This document shows positions 35,135-42,991 of a DNA stretch of 45,638 nt, piece after piece. The DNA comes from Gemmatimonadales bacterium UBA2975. Its GTDB lineage: Bacteria > Gemmatimonadota > Gemmatimonadetes > Longimicrobiales > Gaopeijiaceae. The stretch covers positions 28,133 through 73,770 of the forward strand of contig DEAT01000074.1 of the NCBI GenBank assembly GCA_002348265.1, written 5' to 3'. How positions within the stretch are numbered: position 1 is the first letter of the stretch; each line of letters starts with the position of its first letter. The notes beneath the pieces are model-generated. The model ran no database searches and was not told the DNA's origin. It saw only the letters and a program-made list of their open reading frames with translations. Made by a program: the position numbers and the translations under genes.

Positions 35135-36757
35135 ATGTCCGTAAAGAGCGAAAGACCAACCAAGTACATCTTTGTCACGGGCGGAGTCGTATCCTCTCTC
35201 GGGAAGGGTATAGCTGCAGCGTCCATCGGTCGGCTGTTGAAGGAACGCGGGCTACGCGTGACTCTCCAGAAGTTCGATCCATACATCAACGTAGATCCTG
35301 GGACACTCTCTCCGTATCAACATGGTGAGGTGTTCGTGACGGACGATGGAGCAGAAACGGACCTCGACCTAGGTCACTACGAGAGGTTCATTGATGAGTC
35401 GCTGTCGCAGGACAATAATATCACGACCGGCCGGATCTATCAGAACGTCATCACGAAAGAGCGACGTGGTGACTATCTCGGATCGACCGTACAAGTGATT
35501 CCACACATCACGGACGAGATAAAGGGTGCGATTAGCAGGCTTGCCGAGGACAACGATGTCGTGATTACCGAGATCGGGGGGACAGTTGGTGACATTGAGT
35601 CGCTTCCATTCCTGGAGGCGATCAGGCAATTCCGTGTAGATGTAGGCAGGGAGAATGCGATTTTTGTGCACCTCACCTTGGTTCCGTTTCTGACAGCAGC
35701 CGGGGAATTGAAAACGAAACCGACACAGCACTCGGTAAGAGAGTTGATGGAGATTGGGATCCAGCCACAAGTTCTTATTTGCCGGGCTGAGAAGCCTCTC
35801 TCGAAAGAGATAAAGAGAAAGATCGCGCTCTTCACGAATGTCGAGTCCGAAGCGGTTCTAGAGTCTCCGGATCTCTCCACGATTTATGAAGTCCCGTTGG
35901 CTCTAAAGCGACAGAGGGCGGACGAGGTTGTTATGCGGGGTCTCGGGCTCACAGATCTTCCGGATCCTGATCTGACAACGTGGACGGACATGGTCAGAAG
36001 GGTTCAGCAGCCTGCATCAGGCACGGTGAGGATAGCGGTGGTTGGCAAATACACTGAACTCGTGGACTCCTACAAGTCAGTTCAGGAAGCCTTGATCCAC
36101 GGTGGTATAGCAAACGATGTGAAGGTGGAAATCGATTGGTTGCTCTCCGAAGGATTTACGGGAGGCGAGGGTGTGGAGTCTCTATCCTCCTATAATGGTT
36201 TACTTATACCAGGAGGGTTCGGTCCCAGAGGCGTCGAGGGGATGCTACATGCTATTCGATGGGCGAGAGAAAGCGGTACGCCATTTTTCGGTATTTGCCT
36301 CGGGCTCCAATGTGCGGTGATTGAATATGCTCGAAATGTGTGCGGTCTCGAGGGAGCACATTCAACGGAATTTGACCCTGAGTCACCTCATCCGGTCATC
36401 GCTCTTCTCGACTCACAGCTTCAGGTGATCACAAAAGGAGGCACCATGAGACTAGGGGCATATCCATGCGCTCTCTCTGACTCCAGCCGCTCTCGAGAGA
36501 TCTATTCTGAAGAGCATATTTCTGAGCGCCATCGGCATCGTTTCGAGGTCAATAATGAGTACCGGAAACGATTAGCGGATAAAGGGTTGACGATCAGTGG
36601 CACATCGCCGGACGGCGGTCTAGTCGAAATGGTTGAGATTACTGAACATCCTTGGTTTGTTGCTGGACAATTTCACCCTGAATTAAAGAGCCGGCCAACT
36701 CGACCACACCCTCTATTTGCCTCTTTCATCGAGGCAGCCAGCAAGCATGCGGGATAG
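35135..36757 (+). CDS. pyrG: CTP synthase
   Basis: Aminates UTP to CTP with glutamine-derived ammonia. The N-terminal synthetase domain begins KYIFVTGGVVSSLGKGI and has DPYINVDPGTLSPYQHGEVF. The C-terminal class I glutaminase domain carries the nucleophile Cys in GICLGLQCAVIEYARN (about 388) and the His-Glu pair in QFHPELKSRP (about 513). The 540 residues are normal. I chose the ATG at 35135; a TTG at 35123 would overlap kdsB. Its place between kdsB and kdsA makes sense because CMP-Kdo synthesis consumes CTP. Confidence 0.97.
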   Translation: MSVKSERPTKYIFVTGGVVSSLGKGIAAASIGRLLKERGLRVTLQKFDPYINVDPGTLSPYQHGEVFVTDDGAETDLDLGHYERFIDESLSQDNNITTGRIYQNVITKERRGDYLGSTVQVIPHITDEIKGAISRLAEDNDVVITEIGGTVGDIESLPFLEAIRQFRVDVGRENAIFVHLTLVPFLTAAGELKTKPTQHSVRELMEIGIQPQVLICRAEKPLSKEIKRKIALFTNVESEAVLESPDLSTIYEVPLALKRQRADEVVMRGLGLTDLPDPDLTTWTDMVRRVQQPASGTVRIAVVGKYTELVDSYKSVQEALIHGGIANDVKVEIDWLLSEGFTGGEGVESLSSYNGLLIPGGFGPRGVEGMLHAIRWARESGTPFFGICLGLQCAVIEYARNVCGLEGAHSTEFDPESPHPVIALLDSQLQVITKGGTMRLGAYPCALSDSSRSREIYSEEHISERHRHRFEVNNEYRKRLADKGLTISGTSPDGGLVEMVEITEHPWFVAGQFHPELKSRPTRPHPLFASFIEAASKHAG

Positions 36758-36833
36758 GAAGTTCCCATCGATCCGAATGCTCACGCGAAGCCTCATTTGT
36801 TGAGCAAGGCACGATTCCAGGGGGTGACCTGAT

Positions 36834-37631
36834 ATGCTCAAGGAATTCACCCTGATTGCCGGGCCGTGCACACTGGAGGATGATGGCCTCAATCTGGAAA
36901 TCGCGAGTGCTCTCGCAGAACTGTCTTGCAGCACCGGCCTTCCGATTATCTTCAAGGGGTCCTTCGACAAGGCGAATCGGACGCACCTAGAAGCACCGCG
37001 AGGCCCGGGGCTCTCAAAGGGTCTAGAACGCCTCTATGCTGTGCGTGAGGAGACGGGGCTCCGGCTCCTCACCGACATTCATGAACCGCATCAAGCGGCA
37101 CCCGCGGCGGAGGTGGTCGACGTTCTACAGATTCCCGCGTTCCTTTGCCGACAGACTGATTTACTAACTGCTGCCGGACAGACGGGTTGCGCTGTGAATG
37201 TAAAGAAGGGGCAATGGGTAGCACCCGAAGAGATGGGGGCTGCGGTGCATAAGGTCCGGATCGCGGGTGGCTCTATCTGCGCTGTCACAGAGCGAGGTAC
37301 CGCGCACGGTTACGGTGACTTGGTAGTGGACATGCGATCCTTTGCGCGGCTTAGAAAGGCTACAGGAGCCGTGGTGCTGTTCGACGCGACTCACTCGGTA
37401 CAGCGTGCCGGAGCAATTGCTGGGGGGACCGGAGGGGATCCGCACCACATTCCAGCTCTCGCCCGGGCGGCTGTCGCAGCTGGGTGTGATGGTATCTTTT
37501 TGGAGACCCATCCTCAGCCTTCACAGGCTCCCTCTGACGGGACTAACATGCTCCCACTACACGAACTTCCCGATCTAGTAGAACAGATCCTCTCAGTTCG
37601 AACCGCGATTCAGGGGAGCCTCGGTTCATAG
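36834..37631 (+). CDS. kdsA: 3-deoxy-8-phosphooctulonate synthase
   Basis: Condenses phosphoenolpyruvate with arabinose 5-phosphate to give Kdo 8-phosphate. The 265-residue barrel has IAGPCTLED with C12 at the position that binds metal in Aquifex-type enzymes (E. coli has Asn), plus His in FDATHSVQ, Glu in FLETHP and Asp in PSDGTNML. It is therefore probably the metal-dependent class. DMRSFARLR and GGDPHHIPALARAA are also typical. The usual NN after TERGTxxGY is GD here. It lies 76 bases after pyrG and 16 before kdsC. Confidence 0.93.
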   Translation: MLKEFTLIAGPCTLEDDGLNLEIASALAELSCSTGLPIIFKGSFDKANRTHLEAPRGPGLSKGLERLYAVREETGLRLLTDIHEPHQAAPAAEVVDVLQIPAFLCRQTDLLTAAGQTGCAVNVKKGQWVAPEEMGAAVHKVRIAGGSICAVTERGTAHGYGDLVVDMRSFARLRKATGAVVLFDATHSVQRAGAIAGGTGGDPHHIPALARAAVAAGCDGIFLETHPQPSQAPSDGTNMLPLHELPDLVEQILSVRTAIQGSLGS

Positions 37632-37647
37632 CTTTGAGCCTGGAAAT

Positions 37648-38217
37648 ATGACACGGACCTCCAACTCCATAACGAGAGAGACTGCAGAGCGGATCCGCCT
37701 AGTAATCTTCGACGTCGACGGGGTGCTGACAGACGCTGGCTTGTATACGGGTACCACTGCAAAGGGTGAGGCGGTTGAGCTTAAGAGGTTTGATATACAG
37801 GATGGCGTGGGTTTGAAACTGTTGAAGTGGGCCGGACTCGGTGTTGTGCTGGTATCAGGCAGGGTCTCAGAAGCGACTTCACTCCGTGCAAAGGACCTTG
37901 GAATAGATGGGTGTTATCAGGTTCCCGACGCCCACAAGCTTAAGGTGGTTAGAAAGATCATTGACGAGCGAGAAATAGGTTGGGACGAGGTTGCGATGAT
38001 TGGTGATGACATACCGGATTTAGCGGTTATGCGTTTAGTCGGGCTTAAGGCTGCGGTGGCGAACGCGACCGAACCGATCTCGTCCATTGCTGACTGGCAA
38101 TCAACCCGATCTGGTGGGCACGGAGCAGTGCGAGAGTTCACAGACGAACTGTTGCGGGCTCGGGGGGATCTAGATGAGGTCGTCGAAAAATATGTCTCAG
38201 AGCGGAGCGATATCTGA
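37648..38217 (+). CDS. kdsC: 3-deoxy-manno-octulosonate-8-phosphatase (HAD, KdsC type)
   Basis: Removes phosphate from Kdo 8-phosphate before KdsB acts. The HAD nucleophile and acid are D22 and D24 in IFDVDGVLTDAGLY; SGR (about 71) and the K-x-GDDIPDLAVM end motif follow. The short, capless 189-residue form with RFDIQDGVGLKLL is typical of KdsC. It directly follows kdsA. The arabinose 5-phosphate isomerase that would complete the set is not in this window. Confidence 0.92.
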   Translation: MTRTSNSITRETAERIRLVIFDVDGVLTDAGLYTGTTAKGEAVELKRFDIQDGVGLKLLKWAGLGVVLVSGRVSEATSLRAKDLGIDGCYQVPDAHKLKVVRKIIDEREIGWDEVAMIGDDIPDLAVMRLVGLKAAVANATEPISSIADWQSTRSGGHGAVREFTDELLRARGDLDEVVEKYVSERSDI

Positions 38218-38426
38218 CATTTGAGAACAAGTCTAGCTTAGATGTTGTTACTAGAGTTTCTCAGTTGAGTAATGTCGGCGAGTTTAGATAGACAGAAACC
38301 TGACTCAAGTGAGGAACTGCCACATAGAGTTCGGTGATAGAGATAGAGACACCGTACCGAGGTGAGCACAAATAGCTATGACGGCTTGCAAGCCCAGAGT
38401 CAGATGAAATCGGGAGCAGTTTGAGT
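38218..38426. other. 209-bp gap between kdsC and lptC
   Basis: No gene, tRNA or strong hairpin is visible. It is more AT-rich than the genes around it and holds one promoter-like pair (38245-38273). It is the longest plus-strand break in the envelope block and may mark a separate lpt transcript. Confidence 0.5.
38245..38273 (+). promoter_or_regulatory. Promoter candidate for the lptC-lptA-lptB-rpoN genes
   Basis: TTGTTA (38245-38250) and AGTAAT (38268-38273) are separated by 17 bases; each matches four of six sigma-70 consensus positions. It lies about 150 bases upstream of lptC. Weak evidence, based on pattern and position only. Confidence 0.3.
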
Positions 38427-38984
38427 ATGACAAAGCGACAGTTTTCAAAATCCCACGGTTACACAGCGATCGCAGTGGCGCTCGTCGCCACAGGGTGCTC
38501 CTCCGAGTTGAGTACGCCAGTGGCAAACCGAGATCTGCAGGCTCTCGAAGCAGACTACGTGGCATACGGGATGGTCAGTTTTGTAACAGCGCGTGGTGTC
38601 AGAGAGGGTCGTGTGGAAGCTGACACGGCATACGTATATGAGGAGACGTCGACAGCGATGCTGAGACAGATGTCCATTGTCTTCTACGACGAATTCGGGA
38701 ATGAGAATGCCACAGTGACCGGCGATTTCGGGGATTGGAATCAAGAGACGAATCGGATGGTTGCACGGGGAGATGTCGTATTGCTGATCCACGAGGATTC
38801 AAGTCAGATCCAAAGTGCTGAAATCTTTTACGATCCAGGATTAGAAAGGATCTGGAGTGACTCGCTCACCACTCGCGTCATGAGCGATGGGGCGGTTACT
38901 ACTGGGACAGCTTTCGAGTCTGATATGGCGTTCGAGAATATTACGATCGCAAACATGAGGGGTGGTGCGCGGCGGGTCTTTTAG
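38427..38984 (+). CDS. lptC: LptC-like LPS export protein, predicted lipoprotein
   Basis: Inferred LptC: periplasmic partner that receives LPS from the LptBFG transporter and hands it to LptA. The 185-residue product starts with a lipoprotein signal, with a lipobox-like VATGC and Cys24 as the likely lipidated residue. The rest is beta-rich with GREGRVEADTAYVYEE-like turns (VREGRVEADTAYVYEE, about 54-69) and FYDEFGNENATVTGDFGDW, matching the LptC/OstA jellyroll pattern. E. coli LptC is anchored by an uncleaved helix instead. Assignment rests on size, fold pattern and position just before an OstA-like protein and lptB. ATG at 38427 chosen; a TTG lies two codons earlier. Confidence 0.8.
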   Translation: MTKRQFSKSHGYTAIAVALVATGCSSELSTPVANRDLQALEADYVAYGMVSFVTARGVREGRVEADTAYVYEETSTAMLRQMSIVFYDEFGNENATVTGDFGDWNQETNRMVARGDVVLLIHEDSSQIQSAEIFYDPGLERIWSDSLTTRVMSDGAVTTGTAFESDMAFENITIANMRGGARRVF

Positions 38985-39007
38985 ACTCGGACCGCGACGC
39001 ATACCGG

Positions 39008-40582
39008 ATGCGCTCACCCCCGGCTTCCGTTCGGATGGCGATTGCTGTATCAGCTATGGCGACAGGACTCATTGCGAGTCCTTCAGAGGCTCAGGAGGGC
39101 TGCGAGGCGGTTGCTCCAGGCAACGACCTGACTCGGGCATTAACGGTCGGAGAATTGCGTATTACATACATCACAAACCCCCACTTTCTCTGTGCTGGGG
39201 GTGTTGAGATATGGGCAGATTCTGCGGAAGCATTTCCTGACCGTGGATACTCCCATTTGATTGGTAACGTTCGGTACCAAGAGGATGCTAGAGAGCTGCG
39301 TGCTGATGATGCCCGCTACTTCACCAACGAAGGGCGGTTACAAGCTGAGGGTAGCCTGGTCATAGTAGACGAAGCTCAGGGATCCTCAATCGAGAATGGA
39401 AACCTCGTCTACTTGTTGGAGACAGACTTCAGGGATGTCTCAGAGATGACGGTCCTGGCGGACGAGAACGGGGTGCGCCCTGTCGCGGTTCTTACCCCGC
39501 GGCAGGAAGATGAGCCCGGGGCTGAGAATAATGCCTACACAGTGGTAGGGGACCGGATCTTTCTTCTTGGAGCTAGTTACTTCACCGCCGTCGGTGACGT
39601 TCGGATCGAACAAGATTCTCTGGAGGCCTTCGCAGATTCAGCAGAGTACGACATGGATGGCAGCGGACTGGTGCTGGAAGGTGATGCCCGCGTGCTGAGC
39701 GGCGAATACGATTTGGTTGGGCGCAGAATTACGTTGAGCGCACCCGACGCTCCAGAGGACCTGATCCACGCTAAACGAAACGCCAAATTGGAAGGGGGTG
39801 ATTTGCTGCTAACCTCTGCTCAGATCTTTCTCTTTCTTGAAAATGATCAACTCGAAAGGCTGGTCGCGACACCAATCGTGGACCCGGCGTCTGCCGTCGC
39901 GGACTTGGAGGACCGAGAGCGTCCAGAGGCTGCCGTGGAGGATTTCGTGCTTACAGCTGACTCGGTAGAAGTGCGGGCGCCGGCTCAGCGCGTTGAACGG
40001 GTGTTCGCGTCGGGTTCAGCGAGGAGCGAGTCCCGGGCGGCAGACTCTCTGACGGTTGATCTTCTGCCTGAGATTGCCAGAACCGATTGGTTAGAGGGTG
40101 ATACAGTCATCCTGAATTTCACCGAGAAAGAGGGTGTCCCCTCCGATCAAGGACGCGAGACTGGGGCGCCGGAGCTTGAACTCGAAGACATCATCGCAAT
40201 CGGTAGTGCACGGTCGCTCTATAGGCTTCCACCAAACGACTCGCTCGCAGTGCCGGGTGTTGACCCGCCTGCTGTCCATTACGTAGTCGGCAATGAGATC
40301 CGGATAGAGATGGTAGGGCAGCAGGTAAAGTCCATGCAGGTCAGCGGTCAAACAGAGGGTGTCCATCTAGAACCTCTGCAACGAGCATCAGGCCCCGATA
40401 CAACTCAGGTAGACACGCTGGCTGTACCAGACAGCTCCTCTTTTGAATCCAAATTGGACAGTGAGCTTATGGGTAGTCAAAATATTCTGGACTATGTACC
40501 TCCATCGAAATCATCACAATCGCGCGAGCCGTTCGTATACCCCTTACAAAATCGACCGAGGAGTCTCCCTTGGATCCGCTGA
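39008..40582 (+). CDS. Large LptA/OstA-like periplasmic protein
   Basis: Probable periplasmic LPS-bridge protein. A signal peptide (about 1-28, ending SPSEA) precedes a long beta-rich region. OstA-like units recur: GVEIWADSAEAF with LIGNVRYQ, LRADDARYF with LQAEGSLVI, VGDVRIEQDSLEAFADSAEY with LEGDARVL, DFVLTADSVEVRAP with ASGSARSE, and IIAIGSARSLYRL with MQVSGQTEG. At 524 residues it is nearly three times E. coli LptA (185). The last 80 residues are polar, Ser-rich and unlike the repeats. It lies 23 bases after lptC, and its stop falls inside the lptB start region. Assignment to LptA is by fold pattern and context; an LptD N-terminal-like role is the alternative. Confidence 0.75.
   Translation: MRSPPASVRMAIAVSAMATGLIASPSEAQEGCEAVAPGNDLTRALTVGELRITYITNPHFLCAGGVEIWADSAEAFPDRGYSHLIGNVRYQEDARELRADDARYFTNEGRLQAEGSLVIVDEAQGSSIENGNLVYLLETDFRDVSEMTVLADENGVRPVAVLTPRQEDEPGAENNAYTVVGDRIFLLGASYFTAVGDVRIEQDSLEAFADSAEYDMDGSGLVLEGDARVLSGEYDLVGRRITLSAPDAPEDLIHAKRNAKLEGGDLLLTSAQIFLFLENDQLERLVATPIVDPASAVADLEDRERPEAAVEDFVLTADSVEVRAPAQRVERVFASGSARSESRAADSLTVDLLPEIARTDWLEGDTVILNFTEKEGVPSDQGRETGAPELELEDIIAIGSARSLYRLPPNDSLAVPGVDPPAVHYVVGNEIRIEMVGQQVKSMQVSGQTEGVHLEPLQRASGPDTTQVDTLAVPDSSSFESKLDSELMGSQNILDYVPPSKSSQSREPFVYPLQNRPRSLPWIR
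40558..40563 (+). promoter_or_regulatory. Ribosome binding site that fixes the lptB TTG start
   Basis: GAGGAG lies 6 bases before TTG at 40570 and inside the upstream reading frame. No in-frame ATG or GTG exists before the ATPase core, so this site decides the start. Confidence 0.65.
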
Positions 40583-41409
40583 ACACAGAATCAGGAGTCA
40601 TCGAGGTTGACTCTAAAGATGGAGTCACTCCATTACCTCCCGGCCTCAAAGGGAGTAGTAAGCTTTGGGGGAGCGGGCTGACAAAGCTTTATCGGAACCG
40701 CTGTGTTGTCGAAAATGTTGATATCAAGGTCAGCCAAGGAGAGATCGTCGGCCTTCTAGGTCCAAACGGAGCAGGGAAAACCACCACGTTTTATATGATG
40801 GTCGGGCTCATCCCTCCGGCAGAAGGGACCGTCCATTTAGACGGAGAAGAGTTGACCAGAACGCCCATGTATCAGAGGGCGAGACGAGGGGTCGGGTACC
40901 TGGCGCAGGAACCATCGGTTTTTAGGAAGCTTTCGGTCGAAGATAATGTCCTGGCCATACTCGAAACCTTAGGTCTTCCCCGGGAAGAAGAGGAGGCGCG
41001 TCTCGAGGAACTCTTGGAGGAACTAGGCCTCACGGAATTGCGAAAGAGCAAGGCGTACTCACTCTCTGGCGGTGAAAGGCGGCGGCTTGAAATAACACGT
41101 GCTTTAGTGCAGCAACCGAGATTTATGCTTTTGGACGAGCCTTTTGCTGGAATTGATCCTATAGCAGTCCACGACATTCAGGAAATAGTTCGCGGGCTCA
41201 AGGATAAGGGGATCGGAGTGGTGATATCGGATCACAACGTGGAGCAGACGTTGGAGATCGTGGACCGTGCTTACATCATGTATGAGGGTAAGATAAGGGT
41301 AAATGGGACGGTTTCCGAGCTGGTCTGGAATGATGAAGTCGCCGAGATCTATCTTGGACCCGCGCTGACTACCCGAATGAGGGATAGATACCTCCGTCCG
41401 GAGGACTGA
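40570..41409 (+). CDS. lptB: LPS export ABC transporter ATPase LptB
   Basis: Cytoplasmic ATPase that powers LPS extraction by LptBFG. The core has Walker A GPNGAGKTT (64-72), the Q-loop LAQEPSVFRKLS, the signature SLSGGERRRLEI (about 164), Walker B FMLLDEPFAGIDP (about 187) and the switch His in ISDHNV. LAQEPSVFRKL-type wording is specific to LptB among ABC ATPases. It starts with TTG inside the end of the preceding gene, giving 279 residues; the first 33 are a polar extension not found in E. coli LptB (241). The order lptC-lptA-lptB-rpoN matches Proteobacteria. Confidence 0.94.
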   Translation: MDPLNTESGVIEVDSKDGVTPLPPGLKGSSKLWGSGLTKLYRNRCVVENVDIKVSQGEIVGLLGPNGAGKTTTFYMMVGLIPPAEGTVHLDGEELTRTPMYQRARRGVGYLAQEPSVFRKLSVEDNVLAILETLGLPREEEEARLEELLEELGLTELRKSKAYSLSGGERRRLEITRALVQQPRFMLLDEPFAGIDPIAVHDIQEIVRGLKDKGIGVVISDHNVEQTLEIVDRAYIMYEGKIRVNGTVSELVWNDEVAEIYLGPALTTRMRDRYLRPED

Positions 41410-41430
41410 GAGGGGAAGGTGACGGCCGAT

Positions 41431-41454
41431 TCCCACATGAGAGATCCCGTGGGA
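41431..41454 (+). other. Hairpin just upstream of the rpoN ribosome binding site
   Basis: TCCCAC (41431-41436) pairs perfectly with GTGGGA (41449-41454) around a 12-base loop. The rpoN Shine-Dalgarno GAGG (41458-41461) starts four bases later. No T-run follows, so it is not a terminator; any effect on rpoN translation or mRNA stability is inference. Confidence 0.3.
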
Positions 41455-41465
41455 GATGAGGATAG

Positions 41466-42974
41466 ATGAGTTCGTTCAATGCCAAACTGTACCAGAGCGC
41501 TCAGCTCCAGCAGGATATGCAAATCAACCCTCGCTTATATCAGGCGATGGAATTGCTTTACATGCCTCTGCTGGACCTCGAGCAGCATCTGAAGGAGCAG
41601 ATGGCTGAGAATCCTTTCTTGGAAATGCAGGATGCGTTCGAAGAGAAGGAGGTAGAACTCAAAGAGGATACTCTCGATGAGCCGATGGGAGATGACGAAG
41701 TCGACTGGGAGGAGATCCTCCTGGATGGCTTCGAGGTCGGTGGTCAGCGCCAACAATATGAGGAAAGGGAGGTGTTTGAGCCTACACCAGTGGAGGCTCA
41801 GGATCTACACGACCATCTCCTTGGCCAGCTTACCCTGCTTCCTATCACGGAACGGGAGATAAGGCTGGGCGAGGAAGTCATCGGAAACATTGATGACGAC
41901 GGGATGTTGGCGTGTACGCCCGACGAATGCTTGACGGGGTTAAACGAGTGGCTAGACCAAGTCCGACCATCGGCATATGCCAAAGCCCAAGAGATCAGCG
42001 ACGATCTGGCTCGTCGGAGTGAGCTTGAGGAGATTGCCTCGGTCTTTCGGGAATACAACATCTCCGAAGTAAAAAACATGATTTCTTTGATCCAAGGCTT
42101 CGATCCTGCTGGAGTCGGAGCTCGGGACGTTCGTGAATCACTCTTGCTTCAGCTAATCAGTCGGGGTGATGAGGCATCACTGCAATATAGAATTGTAGAC
42201 CAGCACTTCGAGGAGTTGATTAATCGCCACATCACCGAAATAGCAAAAACAATCGGCATAAAGCCTATCGAGGTTCAGGACGCAGCCGATTCCATCAGTC
42301 AACTAGATCCTAAGCCGGGATTGAAATACTCAACCGCTCCGGAGGAGTACGTGATTCCCGATCTCATCGTAGAGTTCATAGATGGCGATTACATGGTCTT
42401 TGCGAACGACACGAGCCTGCCTCGCCTACGAATCTCTCAAGCTTACCGCGAAGTGGCCAAGGACAGGAAAGCGTTCACGGGTGAGAACAAGGAGTTCATA
42501 GCAAACAAATTGAACTCCGCCAACTGGATGATCCAAGCTATCGAGCAAAGACGTCAGACGATGCTTAAGGTCATGACTTTCATCGTAGGACGACAGAGAG
42601 AATTCTTTGAGAGGGGAGTGCAGTACCTCAAACCGCTCACCCTTAGGGAGGTGGCTGACCATATTCAGATGCACGAATCCACTGTTTCGCGGGTCACGAA
42701 TAAGAAGTTCGTGCAAACCCCTCGTGGGGTGTATTCCCTCAAGTACTTTTTCTCGACCGGCCTATCCACTATGAGTGGGGATGATATATCCGCGCGTGGT
42801 GTTAGGGATAAGATAAAGACCTTGGTCGGGGATGAAAATCCAAAGAAACCGCTGACCGACCAGGCGCTTGTGAACTTACTTGAAGAAGACGGAGTGAAGA
42901 TAGCCCGCCGAACAGTGGCTAAGTACAGAGACCAGCTTGATATTTTACCAGCCCGCATGCGGAAACGGGTTTGA
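41466..42974 (+). CDS. rpoN: RNA polymerase sigma-54 factor
   Basis: Alternative sigma factor needing AAA+ activators. Region I is at the N-terminus (LYQSAQLQQDMQINPRLYQA, then LEQHLKEQMAENPFLE). An acidic region II follows (about 57-115). The core-binding and HTH region include LREVADHIQMHESTVSR, and the RpoN box reads ARRTVAKYR (about 480-488). The 502 residues are typical. GAGG precedes the ATG. The lptB-rpoN order is shared with Proteobacteria, but hpf, ptsN and rapZ do not follow; glycosyltransferase genes do. Region I is usually needed for activator response, and it looks intact. Confidence 0.97.
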   Translation: MSSFNAKLYQSAQLQQDMQINPRLYQAMELLYMPLLDLEQHLKEQMAENPFLEMQDAFEEKEVELKEDTLDEPMGDDEVDWEEILLDGFEVGGQRQQYEEREVFEPTPVEAQDLHDHLLGQLTLLPITEREIRLGEEVIGNIDDDGMLACTPDECLTGLNEWLDQVRPSAYAKAQEISDDLARRSELEEIASVFREYNISEVKNMISLIQGFDPAGVGARDVRESLLLQLISRGDEASLQYRIVDQHFEELINRHITEIAKTIGIKPIEVQDAADSISQLDPKPGLKYSTAPEEYVIPDLIVEFIDGDYMVFANDTSLPRLRISQAYREVAKDRKAFTGENKEFIANKLNSANWMIQAIEQRRQTMLKVMTFIVGRQREFFERGVQYLKPLTLREVADHIQMHESTVSRVTNKKFVQTPRGVYSLKYFFSTGLSTMSGDDISARGVRDKIKTLVGDENPKKPLTDQALVNLLEEDGVKIARRTVAKYRDQLDILPARMRKRV

Positions 42975-42991
42975 ACGATGGAGCAGCCGTA

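Noticed and set aside
38340..38426. Possible sigma-54 (-24/-12) promoter before lptC around GGCTTGCA
   Set aside because: The GG expected 10 bases before the GC is absent (CT instead).
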